Shown here: piece after piece, positions 16,584 through 23,948 of the stretch
How positions within the stretch are numbered: position 1 is the first letter of the stretch
Layout: each line of letters opens with the position of its first letter
NCBI GenBank assembly: GCA_035946955.1
Contig: DASYYE010000141.1
Coordinates: 1-52,803, forward strand
DNA length: 52,803 bases
DNA from: DASYYE01 sp035946955
GTDB taxonomy: Bacteria; Actinomycetota; Actinomycetes; Streptosporangiales; Streptosporangiaceae
Direction of reading: 5' to 3'
The notes under the pieces: model-generated
Database searches by the model: none
Seen by the model: the letters and a program-made list of their open reading frames with translations, nothing else
What the model was told of the DNA's origin: nothing
Made by a program: the position numbers and the translations under genes

Positions 16584-16832
16584 CTATCGCTTCCTCAGCG
16601 TGTTCGGCGGCGCCTCCGGCTGAGGAGCGGCCTCCTCCCGGGCGACCAGGTCGAGAAGGGGCGGTACCTCTGCCAGTTCCTCGTACTCCGCCTGGCAGCG
16701 ACCGCACCGGGCGAGGTGGTTGGTAACCCGGACCTCCTCATCTCCCCGCAGCCCACCCAGGACATAGACGCCGAGCAGCATCGATACATGCTTACCGGGC
16801 GGCTGCTCGCCCCTCACGTTCACGGAGCCCAT
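16584..16832 (-). CDS. Short zinc-finger (zf-HC2) anti-sigma factor
   Basis: 82 residues from the ATG at 16832. The sequence LGVYVLGGLRGDEEVRVTNH followed by LARCGRC is the anti-sigma zinc-binding domain: His in the NHL segment, then CxxC, with the upstream His of GKHVS as a likely further ligand. The tail is Glu/Pro-rich. There is no transmembrane helix, so this is a soluble anti-sigma consisting of little more than the zinc domain; loss of zinc or thiol oxidation could release its sigma factor. The candidate partner is the ECF factor at 14671-15240 on the same strand, separated from it by the truncated NIT gene. It is divergent from the LOG-family gene, whose start is 28 bp away. There is no strong ribosome binding site, so the start is less sure. 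Confidence 0.7.
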   Translation of the reverse strand: MGSVNVRGEQPPGKHVSMLLGVYVLGGLRGDEEVRVTNHLARCGRCQAEYEELAEVPPLLDLVAREEAAPQPEAPPNTLRKR

Positions 16833-16859
16833 TATCGGCCGACCGGATAGGTTGCGCTC

Positions 16860-17414
16860 GTGGGGGCTCTCCGTGCGGTCTGCGTGTTCTGCGGGTCTTC
16901 CGCTCCGCCCGACCCCCGCTACCGGGATACCGCGCGCGCCCTGGGAACCATGCTGGCTCGCGAGAACGTCACCGTCGTCTACGGGGGCAGCCGTGTGGGC
17001 CTCATGGGTGAGCTGGCAGATGCCGCCCTCGGCCACGGCGGCCGGGTCATCGGGGTCGTCCCAGCAGGCTTGTTCGTCAGCAACCACATGGGCCTGACCG
17101 AGTTGCACGAGGTGCCGTCGATGCATGACCGCAAGCGGCTCATGTACGACCTGTCCGATGCGTTCATCGCCCTCCCCGGCGGGCTGGGCACGCTGGAGGA
17201 ACTCGCCGAAGTCTCCGCCTGGTCCCAGCTCGGGCTGCACACCAAACCGGTCGTCCTGCTCGATGTCGACGGATTCTGGGGACCACTCGCGGCGCAGCTG
17301 GACCGGATGGTCGGAGCCGGGCTCCTCAAGCCAGCGAGCCGAGCTCTCATCCAGTGGGCGCATTCCGCCGACGAAGCCCTGGCCGTCCTCGCCGCAGCCC
17401 AGTCGGCGGACTGA
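16860..17414 (+). CDS. LOG-family nucleotide phosphoribohydrolase (TIGR00730)
   Basis: 184 residues, standard length. The Rossmann-like fold of the lysine decarboxylase-like/LOG family is seen in VYGGSRVGLMG (40-50), the MHDRK segment (89-93) and the diagnostic PGGLGTLEE (106-114), whose Arg and Glu residues form the active site. Characterised members cleave cytokinin riboside 5'-monophosphates or other nucleoside monophosphates to the base and ribose 5-phosphate; they are not lysine decarboxylases. GTG start. It is a single gene, divergent from the anti-sigma and convergent with the next gene. Confidence 0.92.
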   Translation: MGALRAVCVFCGSSAPPDPRYRDTARALGTMLARENVTVVYGGSRVGLMGELADAALGHGGRVIGVVPAGLFVSNHMGLTELHEVPSMHDRKRLMYDLSDAFIALPGGLGTLEELAEVSAWSQLGLHTKPVVLLDVDGFWGPLAAQLDRMVGAGLLKPASRALIQWAHSADEALAVLAAAQSAD

Positions 17415-17503
17415 CCTAACCGGGCACGCCCCGCCAGTCAGGCGCGCCCCGCGCACCAGAGGGTGTGCTCACGGGACGTGGCCTCTTCGTGCTACCCCTT
17501 GGG

Positions 17504-18106
17504 TTAGCCGTCAGCTTGGTCCCCTGCGTCGCGCAGGTCAAGGTATGCGTGGGTCGCTTCCCACAGCACATGCTCCGGGTAGCGGCCGGATCCGCGGTGC
17601 TCGCGACGCCAGTTCTGGTCCCAGTAGGAGTCGCAGACGGTGCGCAGGTGGGTGAGTGCTGCCGCCACGTCGGCGGCCACCTGCCTGCGTCGCACCGCGG
17701 TCGGCAGGCTGATTCGTGGCAGGTCACCGAACCGCCGTTCCACCAGGGCCTGCAGCACGTCCTCGTCTGGGCCGTCGTGGGACCAAAACCGGACCGGGTC
17801 GCGGATGTAGTGGTTCGGCACTGGGTCCAGACGGGAGCGCCACCAGTAGGCGAACCCACCTTTGCTCAGCCGCAACTCGTCTGCCAGCCACTGCGTACCG
17901 GGCGGGCTGGATTCCCAGGGAACCTCCTCGGGCAGGAGGTTCAGTACGAGCGCGACCTCCACGACATCCAGCGGATCGGCTCCGGAGAGCACCTCCCCGA
18001 ACGCGTAGGCCTCCAGCAGGAACGGCTGGTCCAAGGGCCACCGCTTGGCTCGCTCGCATGCGACGGCCAGTTCCCGGAGCTTCTCCACCGCTCGCGTGTA
18101 CCGCAT
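17504..18106 (-). CDS. Uncharacterised actinobacterial protein (DUF7711-like)
   Basis: About 200 residues beginning MRYTRAVEKLRELAVACE. It is soluble, rich in Trp, Arg and acidic residues, and has no signal or membrane helix. Recognisable stretches are LLEAYAFGEVL, DVVEVALVLNLLPEEVPW and WWRSRLDPVPNHYIRDPVRF, then a C-terminal helix ending in a Tyr/Asp-rich tail. I recall this as a widespread actinobacterial family (I believe DUF7711) without known function. It is divergent from the ADP-ribosylglycohydrolase gene, with only 63 bp between starts, so the two may share a promoter region. The upstream open frame to 18379 lies antisense to that enzyme and is excluded. Confidence 0.75.
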   Translation of the reverse strand: MRYTRAVEKLRELAVACERAKRWPLDQPFLLEAYAFGEVLSGADPLDVVEVALVLNLLPEEVPWESSPPGTQWLADELRLSKGGFAYWWRSRLDPVPNHYIRDPVRFWSHDGPDEDVLQALVERRFGDLPRISLPTAVRRRQVAADVAAALTHLRTVCDSYWDQNWRREHRGSGRYPEHVLWEATHAYLDLRDAGDQADG

Positions 18107-18169
18107 TGGCCCATCATGACGCCCCGGGCGCGACGCTGCGTGCCCTGTCGGGGCGATACTGTGCTGGCG

Positions 18170-19102
18170 ATGACTACCGGAAGTGACGAGGAATCCGGAC
18201 TGGGCTTGGCGTATGACGCGTTGCACGGCCTTTCGGTGGGGGACGCTCTGGGGGCGCAGTTCTTTGTGCCAGGTCGGTCGGTGGCGGAGCTGACAAGAGG
18301 GCAGGTGCCAGCGCCGCCGTGGGAGTGGACCGATGACACGGAGATGGCCTGCGCGGTCGTCTCGGAGCTGCGCGATCACGGGGATATCGACCAGGACCGG
18401 CTAGCTCACCTGTTCGCGGTCCGGTGCGAGCCTTACCGGGGGTACGGGCCGGGATCGGTAATGGTGCTGCATGCGATCCGGGATGGGACGCCGTGGCAGG
18501 TCGCAGCGGCAGCCTCGTTCAACGGGGATGGTTCGTGTGGCAACGGTGCCGCGATGCGGGTGGCGCCGCTTGGCGCCTACTTCACGGGAAGTCTGGAGCG
18601 GGCAGCGGATGCCGCGGCCCGCTCGGCGCGAGTGACTCACGCCCATGCCGAAGGGATTGCTGGCGCTGTCGCGGTCGCCGTGGCTGCCGCGGTTGCGGGC
18701 GTGTCACGTCGGTGTGGTGCGTCGCCGGACCCGGCGGGCATGCTCGACGAGGTGGCTGCTGCGGTTAGCGGAGGCCCTACCGCGGATGGGATCCGCCGGG
18801 CCGCCGGGTTGCTGGGCTGCACGGTCGCCGAAGCAGCCTACGAGCTGGGCAATGGGTCTCAATCGACCAGCCAGGACTCGGTGCCGTTCGCGTTGTGGGC
18901 CGTTGCCACGCACATCACTGACTATCCCGCCGCCATCAAGGCCTGCATCCAGGCAGGCGGAGACGTCGACACAACGGCTGCGATGGCTGGCGGCATTGTC
19001 GCCACCTACACCGGCGTCGATGACCGGCCCGGCGCGGCAGGGGTTCCGCGAGACTGGCTTGCTGCGCGCGAACTGCTGCCCACCTGGGCCATGCAACGGT
19101 AG
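18170..19102 (+). CDS. ADP-ribosylglycohydrolase family protein
   Basis: 310 residues. The three metal-binding motifs of the family are present: GDALGAQF near the N-terminus, WTDDTEM (about 52-58), and GGDVDTTAAMAGGI near the C-terminus. The Thr-Asp-Asp and Asp-x-Asp-Thr residues coordinate two Mg ions. The family removes ADP-ribose from modified Arg residues or nucleic acids, or hydrolyses related compounds such as ADP-ribosyl-dinitrogenase reductase (DraG). No ADP-ribosyltransferase gene is in the window, so its substrate is open. ATG at 18170; a GTG nine bases earlier is an alternative start. Confidence 0.92.
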   Translation: MTTGSDEESGLGLAYDALHGLSVGDALGAQFFVPGRSVAELTRGQVPAPPWEWTDDTEMACAVVSELRDHGDIDQDRLAHLFAVRCEPYRGYGPGSVMVLHAIRDGTPWQVAAAASFNGDGSCGNGAAMRVAPLGAYFTGSLERAADAAARSARVTHAHAEGIAGAVAVAVAAAVAGVSRRCGASPDPAGMLDEVAAAVSGGPTADGIRRAAGLLGCTVAEAAYELGNGSQSTSQDSVPFALWAVATHITDYPAAIKACIQAGGDVDTTAAMAGGIVATYTGVDDRPGAAGVPRDWLAARELLPTWAMQR

Positions 19103-19453
19103 ACCCCGTTCCGGCGGGTCCACGTCAGGGTCAAGCGTCTGGGCCGGTTGCGCCCATGCCGACGGCAGCCTCAGCCACTTGGTCCTTGCCGGTACCCACA
19201 TGTGAGCGTGCCGCCGTTCCGGCCTGCTTCACGTTGGGTTCCGCCAGAGCCAGGACAGTGTCTCGCCTTGGGCTAGCAGGCCTCTTTCTAGTCATCTGGT
19301 CCTACCATCTGCGTCCCGTTATGGTGATGCAGCCGGTTTGGGGTGCTTGCAAATGATATGGGCCAGGTTTACGTAAAAAGAGGGGGTGTACTGTCAACCG
19401 GCTCAGGTGCTCGAGCGTCTTGTTGTTAGCCAATTGTCCCGGGGGAGGGGATC
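19103..19453. other. Intergenic region, promoter of the coiled-coil gene
   Basis: About 350 bp without a convincing gene. The half nearer the downstream gene is less G+C-rich and carries the 10-bp palindrome TTTACGTAAA at 19368-19377, which could be an operator or part of a promoter. The strong purine ribosome binding site GGGGGAGGGG at 19441-19450 belongs to the next gene. The short open frames here have no coding signature. Confidence 0.5.
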
Positions 19454-20083
19454 GTGAGCGCGTCTTTGCCAACCAGCAATCCGTCCCAGTCTTCGCCTGA
19501 GTCGCCATCACGGGCAGTTTCTTCCAAGGGCCCCGTCATTCGCGCTGCCGCCGTTATCATCGGCCTAGTTCTACTAGGGAGTGCCTTCGCAGTCGGGGCG
19601 GCAGTCGGCCAGTCGCCGATCCCGGGTTATAAGCGTCAGGTGGCCCAGTTGCGGGGGGAGGTCAGTACTCAGCGCGGCACGCTGCTGACAGAGCAGGGCA
19701 GGCTGTCTGCCGCCCAGAGCCAGGTACAGACTGCACAGGCGGCTGCTAAGAATGCTATGAGCACGGCGCTGGCCCAAGTCCAGGCACAGTACAAATCCAG
19801 ACTGGCTTCGGTCCAGTCGCTGCAGCGTCAGCTCCAGCGTGAACAAGGCATTGTCCAGAAGTCCACCATCAGCGCTGACGGTGTCTACGTGGTCGGGAAG
19901 GACATCCCAGCAGGTAACTATCACACAACTGGCATGAACCAGTGCTACTACGCCACCCTCGGTAGCACGGACACCAGCAACATTCTGGACAACAACAACT
20001 TCAACGGCCCAGAGACGGTTGACGTCTCTGGGGCTTATGCATTCCAGATCCAAGGTGGCTGCACATGGGTCAAGGTCGGCTGA
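19454..20083 (+). CDS. Membrane-anchored coiled-coil surface protein
   Basis: 209 residues with a GTG start and a strong ribosome binding site. A Ser/Pro-rich cytoplasmic tail precedes one membrane helix (AAAVIIGLVLLGSAFAVGAA, about 31-50). A predicted coiled coil of about 85 residues, rich in Gln/Ala/Leu, follows. The last 70 residues form a globular domain starting ISADGVYVVGKDIPAGNYHT, containing two Cys, and ending CTWVKVG. That terminal domain recurs in many actinobacterial secreted or anchored proteins and has no known activity. The topology predicts the domain displayed outside the membrane on a stalk, with the two Cys able to pair. Confidence 0.8.
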   Translation: MSASLPTSNPSQSSPESPSRAVSSKGPVIRAAAVIIGLVLLGSAFAVGAAVGQSPIPGYKRQVAQLRGEVSTQRGTLLTEQGRLSAAQSQVQTAQAAAKNAMSTALAQVQAQYKSRLASVQSLQRQLQREQGIVQKSTISADGVYVVGKDIPAGNYHTTGMNQCYYATLGSTDTSNILDNNNFNGPETVDVSGAYAFQIQGGCTWVKVG

Positions 20084-20181
20084 CCTCATGCTTGGAGCCG
20101 CGCACCGGGGCGTTGCCCCAAGCAGCCGGGCGACGCCTATCAGCCAATCTGCCCTGCTGGCCAGCAAGGGTGCGGCGATGG

Positions 20182-20622
20182 TTATGAGTGGTAGAGCCGC
20201 TCGGGGGTGAGGAGGACCGCTGTGCGGCGTTCGGCGGCCATCACCTTGTCGTAGGCGTCGAAGTCGTCATGGGTGCCACCTGCGGCGGTGAAGACCTCGC
20301 GGAGCAGCAGCCGCAGCCGTTCGGCGTCGACGCCTTCGAGTGGGTCATCGGGGCCGGCCAGCTCGACCGTTCCTTCGACCGCCGCCCACCGCCAGCCAGC
20401 GCGCAGCACGATGGTGGCGCGCGGGTGGTTCCGGAGGTGGTGGAGCTTACGGGAGTCGCCGCGGGCAACGATGCCGACGACTGGCGCGCCGGTGATGGGG
20501 TGGCTGAGGACGCCGGCGTTGGCGACGGAGGCGTGAGCGGTCTGGTCCGGAAGTGCCAGCGCGACTACTGCGAGCCCATGGTCGCCGGGAACCAGTTCGG
20601 CGAACGGGGTTATGTCAATCAT
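20182..20622 (-). CDS. PPOX-class F420-dependent oxidoreductase
   Basis: About 146 residues of split-barrel flavin/deazaflavin-binding fold, typical for the pyridoxamine-5'-phosphate-oxidase-like F420-dependent enzymes. Segments are HASVANAGVLSHPITG, IVARGDSRKLHHLRNHPRAT and the C-terminal DDFDAYDKVMAAERRTAVLL. These use F420 to reduce small substrates or store the cofactor; the substrate is unknown. The gene follows the methyltransferase: an ATG at 20637 overlaps its stop (ATGA), but GAGAGG precedes the ATG at 20622, which I prefer. The two are therefore a translationally coupled pair. Confidence 0.9.
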   Translation of the reverse strand: MIDITPFAELVPGDHGLAVVALALPDQTAHASVANAGVLSHPITGAPVVGIVARGDSRKLHHLRNHPRATIVLRAGWRWAAVEGTVELAGPDDPLEGVDAERLRLLLREVFTAAGGTHDDFDAYDKVMAAERRTAVLLTPERLYHS

Positions 20623-20633
20623 GGTGGCCCCTC

Positions 20634-21401
20634 TCATCTAGACGGTGCAGTGGCGGTGGCCATGACCCGGCGGACCAGCCCGAAGACTTCCAGGGACCGC
20701 ACGCCCTCCTCATGGAACGAGCGCAGCGCCGCGTCGTCGCCGGGGTCGAGCGCAGCGGCCTCCTCCCACATGGCCTGTTCCGCAGCACGCCAGCCGGGGC
20801 GCTCCGCCACTTCGATATCGCCGAACCCGGCTGCGGCCAGCCCTTTTCCGATCGCGACCCGCCGCAGCCGCTCGGGCAGCCGCTGGTCGTCCCAATCGAC
20901 GGGCTCCCAGTTGGTCAGTACCGCGCGCCCGCCTGGCGCCAGGATCCGGGCGATCTCGCGATAGGCGGCGGCTGGTTCCGCGGCAAAGTGGATCGCGTCG
21001 ACGCAGAGCACAGCATCGGCCGACCCGGAGTCCAGCCCACTCGCAGCGAGGTCGCCGACCCGGAACTCCGCTGCCGCGCCCCGCACCCGGGCTTGCTCAC
21101 GGGCCTGGCGTACTGCCTCGGCGGAGAAGTCGACCCCCACGAGCCGGGCCCCGGTGCGGGCGGTGACCTCCAGGCCGTAACCGCCACGGCCACAGGCGAG
21201 GTCCACCAGCGTGCCACCTGGAGCCAGCCGCAGCGCGGCGGTGGCTTCGGCGATCCCGTCCCAGGCCAGCAGGCTGGTGGAGAGCAGGCTGGGCGGCAGG
21301 CCCAGATGCCTCTGCTGGATCTGGTCCTTGGCCTGCGAGCCGGTCATATCCGCGTACCAGCCGTCGAAATACTGCGCGAGCGAACCAGGCTTGGGCTCCA
21401 T
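20634..21401 (-). CDS. Class I SAM-dependent methyltransferase
   Basis: 255 residues. Motif I is LVDLACGRGGYGLEV (VDLACGRG binds SAM), an acidic residue at the end of strand 2 is in LVGVDFSAEAV, and strand 4/5 motifs are ADAVLCVDAIHF and ILAPGGRAVLTNW. The family includes UbiE/type-11 methyltransferases; the substrate cannot be inferred. The N-terminal YFDGWYADMTG is seen in a group of actinobacterial methyltransferases with short helical caps. It is the first gene of a pair with the F420-dependent oxidoreductase. Confidence 0.9.
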   Translation of the reverse strand: MEPKPGSLAQYFDGWYADMTGSQAKDQIQQRHLGLPPSLLSTSLLAWDGIAEATAALRLAPGGTLVDLACGRGGYGLEVTARTGARLVGVDFSAEAVRQAREQARVRGAAAEFRVGDLAASGLDSGSADAVLCVDAIHFAAEPAAAYREIARILAPGGRAVLTNWEPVDWDDQRLPERLRRVAIGKGLAAAGFGDIEVAERPGWRAAEQAMWEEAAALDPGDDAALRSFHEEGVRSLEVFGLVRRVMATATAPSR

Positions 21402-21470
21402 CCGACTAGTACACCGTGCCACCATTGCTGTGCCAACTCTGGGACCACTGGCGAACTAGGGGTAGACGCG

Positions 21471-22037
21471 ATGGGCGTTCTGGGCACGCTGCTGAAGAAC
21501 CGCAGGGCGGGGGAGGCGAACCTGGCCTGGCACCTGCCGAACCTGGCCGGTCCAGAGACGTTGGCGCTGACCAGCGAGGCGTTTGGCGACGGGGAGGCGA
21601 TCCCGGCACAGTACGCCGGGAAGCGGGTCGGTGGGCGGAACCTCTCCCCGCAGCTGGCCTGGAGTTCGCCGCCAGAAGGGACCGCGCAGTTGCTGCTGGT
21701 CGTCGAGGACGCCGATGCCCCGACGTCCCGGCCGTTCGTGCACTGCGTGGCCCTGATCGACCCATCTGTCCGCGAACTGCCCACCGGGGCCCTCGCGGCC
21801 AAGGATCCGGCTCCTGGCGTGCGCGTGCTGCGCTCCGGCATGGGCCGCGGGTACCTCGGGCCTGAGCCGATCAAAGGCCACGGCCCGCACCACTACACCT
21901 TCCAGCTGTTCGCCCTGGCCGCCCCGGTGACCCCGGAAGGGACGCCCGCAGACCAGGCCAAGCCCCGGTCGGTGCTGTCCTCGGTCTCCGGCCGGATCCT
22001 GGCCAGAGCCCGGCTCACCGGTGTGTACGAGCGCTGA
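21471..22037 (+). CDS. YbhB/YbcL-type PEBP-family protein
   Basis: 188 residues of the phosphatidylethanolamine-binding (Raf kinase inhibitor-like) fold. Ligand-pocket motifs are LSPQLAWSSPPEGTAQLLLV followed by EDADAP, then the short FVHCVALIDP strand, and GPHHYTFQLFAL. It is cytoplasmic, with no signal peptide. The biological role of bacterial members is unsettled. Start at the ATG at 21471 after AGGGGTAG. It is followed by a very long perfect hairpin at 22047-22097. Confidence 0.9.
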   Translation: MGVLGTLLKNRRAGEANLAWHLPNLAGPETLALTSEAFGDGEAIPAQYAGKRVGGRNLSPQLAWSSPPEGTAQLLLVVEDADAPTSRPFVHCVALIDPSVRELPTGALAAKDPAPGVRVLRSGMGRGYLGPEPIKGHGPHHYTFQLFALAAPVTPEGTPADQAKPRSVLSSVSGRILARARLTGVYER

Positions 22038-22046
22038 ACCGTCTCG

Positions 22047-22097
22047 TTAGTGGTTCAGTTTCTGGCCCCCCTGGGGGGCCAGAAACTGAACCACTAA
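22047..22097. terminator. 51-nt perfect inverted repeat (terminator-like)
   Basis: Two 25-base arms (22047-22071 and 22073-22097) are perfectly complementary around a single T; the core is six C then six G. It begins 10 bp after the PEBP stop codon. The position fits a strong transcription terminator, though no T-run follows and the arm length exceeds normal terminators, so another role of the structure is possible. Confidence 0.7.
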
Positions 22098-22141
22098 TGG
22101 TTGTCCACAGGCCGCAGAGCGTCGCCGGTTTCTCGGCTCGC

Positions 22142-22201
22142 ACAAACTCGTACAGGCAACTGCGGGGGTCGAACAGGCTCGTACAGATAAGTGTGGGGTT
22201 C
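22142..22201 (+). repeat. Tandem 31-bp-period repeat upstream of lyase
   Basis: Two imperfect copies, 22142-22170 and 22173-22201, share CTCGTACAG exactly (22147-22155 and 22178-22186) and a G-rich end (GCGGGGGTC / GTGGGGTTC). The spacing is about three helical turns, and the repeat lies about 130 bp before the lyase start, a likely activator or repressor binding region. Confidence 0.5.
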
Positions 22202-22332
22202 TAACAGGGGGAGTTCGCGGGGTCTATTAAATGGTTTTGCTGAGCATTAACACCCAGCTTTCTCAGGCGCTAAGGTACAGAGGCCAGCAGTGGGGAGCGG
22301 ACATTACTGACGCATGTCAAAGGAGATGTGTC

Positions 22333-23115
22333 GTGAAGAAGAGGCTCTCTCTCGTGGTCGGCGTGGCACTGGTAGGTGCGCTCGGAGCCGGTGCTTTCGT
22401 GCTGGGGACAGGCGGCCCAGCTTCTGCGGACAGCCGAGCAGGTGGGACGGTGGCGTCGTCTGGCCCGTCGCTGTCGGGGTGGGGGCTGACCCTGCCGGTC
22501 AACTCCGCTGGCCAGCCCACGGGCAACAACGCGGAGTTCCTGGACCCGGCGCAGCTCGATTCGCCCTGGCTGACCCGTAAGCCCAACGGAGGCTTGGACT
22601 TCTGGGCCCCCGCGATCGGGGCCACCACCCCACACTCAACGCACGCGCGGACCGAGCTCGTGGACAACAGCAGCTTCACGCTGGGACAGGGCCCGTCCCA
22701 GACGCTGACCGAGACGTTTGCGGTGCTGCAGCAGCCCACGCAGAGCCAGAACATCATCGTCGGGCAGTTGCACGGCGGGGGCGCCAGTTCAGCGTCCGCG
22801 TACGCGATGCTGCACTACCGGGCAGGCGAGATCTACGTGTACGTCGCGGGTGAGTCCTCGGAGATCGACATGATGAACAACGTGCCGCTCGGTGGGACGG
22901 TCGCCGCCACCATCACCGCTTCCGGCAACAACCTGACCTTCACCGTCACCTTCAAGGGCCAGACAGCCACGAAGACGGTCCCCAACACCCCGGGGTTCCC
23001 CGGCCAGACCGTACGGTGGCAGGCCGGTGACTACCAGCAGGACGTCGTCGCGGGTGCGTCCCAAGGCGACGGCGGCCGGGTCGTCATCTACAAGCTGCAG
23101 ACCTCCCAGGGCTAG
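22333..23115 (+). CDS. Secreted polysaccharide lyase family 7 (alginate lyase-like)
   Basis: 260 residues. A classical signal peptide (KKRLSLVVGVALVGALGAGA, cleavage near ASA-DS) is followed by a beta-jelly-roll lyase domain. The three PL7 signatures are recognisable: RTEL (106-109, for the usual RTE-R), QLH (145-147, for QIH/QVH, the catalytic His), and WQAGDYQQ (229-236, for YFKAGxYxQ, with the catalytic Tyr). It should cleave alginate or a related uronan outside the cell by beta-elimination. GTG at 22333 is preceded by AGGAG; an in-frame ATG at 22231 has no such site. A hairpin terminator follows at 23141-23175. Confidence 0.85.
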   Translation: MKKRLSLVVGVALVGALGAGAFVLGTGGPASADSRAGGTVASSGPSLSGWGLTLPVNSAGQPTGNNAEFLDPAQLDSPWLTRKPNGGLDFWAPAIGATTPHSTHARTELVDNSSFTLGQGPSQTLTETFAVLQQPTQSQNIIVGQLHGGGASSASAYAMLHYRAGEIYVYVAGESSEIDMMNNVPLGGTVAATITASGNNLTFTVTFKGQTATKTVPNTPGFPGQTVRWQAGDYQQDVVAGASQGDGGRVVIYKLQTSQG

Positions 23116-23140
23116 GGAACCCTGGCAGGTTCAATGCGTC

Positions 23141-23175
23141 GGCCCCGCGGTGTGTTGTCAGCTCACCGCGGGGCC
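23141..23175. terminator. Hairpin terminator after the PL7 lyase
   Basis: A 12-bp perfect stem, GGCCCCGCGGTG with CACCGCGGGGCC, around an 11-base loop, 25 bp after the lyase stop codon. Its position between two same-strand genes supports transcription termination. Confidence 0.75.
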
Positions 23176-23197
23176 CGGTGCTCATTAGTCTCGGCTC

Positions 23198-23815
23198 ATG
23201 GCGCTGCGACCCGACGAGTTCTACGACCGTGCACTGGCCTCCGCGGACGGTGAGGGCAGGCTTCCGCTGGCACGCATGACGGAGTGGGATATCAGTCCCT
23301 TCGAGCCGGGAGGAATCCGGGTCGCGCCGCTGCGCCCGCCGGTCCAGCCCGAGCCTGCGCGCCATGGCGAGGATCCATCGGACTGCAGCCCGTGCCGCGG
23401 CCGGGACGAAGGCATCTGGTTCAGCGACCACTGGCGGCTGACCTGGGTTGCGGGAGCCGGCGTCCCGCTCGCCCTCATGCTGTACCCACGCGACCACTAC
23501 GACATGGCGGACCTGCCCGGTGAGCTGGCATCCGAGCTGGGGCTGCTGTGCGCTCACATCGTCCGCCACGTAGAGGCACTGCCGCACATCTCCCGGGCCC
23601 ACGTGTACCGCATCGGGGATGGCAGCGCGCACCTGCACGTCTGGTTCTTCGCCCGGCCTGAAGGACAGGCCCAGCTGCTCGGGTCGTGGCTGGCCGTCTG
23701 GGACGACCTGCTGCCGGAGTACCCGGCGGACGTGGCCGACGCAGACGCGGCGACCGTCGCGGACTCACTGGTCGCCTCCTACGGCGGCCGCCGCTCGGTC
23801 ACCAGCGAGGCCTGA
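23198..23815 (+). CDS. HIT-like protein with CxxC motif
   Basis: 205 residues. The C-terminal half has the HIT-superfamily layout: helix DLPGELASELGLLCAHIVRH, then AHVYRIGDGSAHLHVWFFAR with the paired His145 and His147 of the H-x-H nucleotide-binding/catalytic motif. Only two of the usual three His are in register, so it may be a divergent member rather than a confirmed Ap4A/AMP-lysine hydrolase. An upstream CSPCRG (63-66) could bind zinc, as in GalT/HIT relatives. It is cytoplasmic. It is separated from the next gene by a pair of TTGAAC-type operators. Confidence 0.75.
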   Translation: MALRPDEFYDRALASADGEGRLPLARMTEWDISPFEPGGIRVAPLRPPVQPEPARHGEDPSDCSPCRGRDEGIWFSDHWRLTWVAGAGVPLALMLYPRDHYDMADLPGELASELGLLCAHIVRHVEALPHISRAHVYRIGDGSAHLHVWFFARPEGQAQLLGSWLAVWDDLLPEYPADVADADAATVADSLVASYGGRRSVTSEA

Positions 23816-23843
23816 GGCGACTCGCGCGGCTCTCGCGGTCATC

Positions 23844-23857
23844 TTGAACGTGTTCAA
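23844..23857. promoter_or_regulatory. Operator half of a pair, TTGAACGTGTTCAA
   Basis: A 14-bp near-perfect palindrome (one central mismatch) 60 bp upstream of an identical-type site at 23904. Both lie in front of the membrane protein/TetR pair, so autoregulation by that TetR protein is the likeliest use. Confidence 0.6.
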
Positions 23858-23903
23858 CGTCACACTGCCGCAGTATCGACATGCTTGCCGCACGCGACCA
23901 GTA

Positions 23904-23917
23904 TTGAACATGTTCAA
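23904..23917. promoter_or_regulatory. Operator, perfect palindrome TTGAACATGTTCAA
   Basis: A perfect 14-bp palindrome whose centre is 60 bp (about six turns) from the related site at 23844-23857, ending 31 bp before the membrane-protein start. The size and symmetry fit a TetR-type dimer. Confidence 0.65.
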
Positions 23918-23948
23918 GAGCCTCGCGCTTCGCAGGGGAAGTGGCAAC

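Noticed and set aside
16573..16623. 16-codon ORF after the NIT gene
   Set aside because: It overlaps the anti-sigma gene end and has only a weak upstream purine run; not supportable alone.
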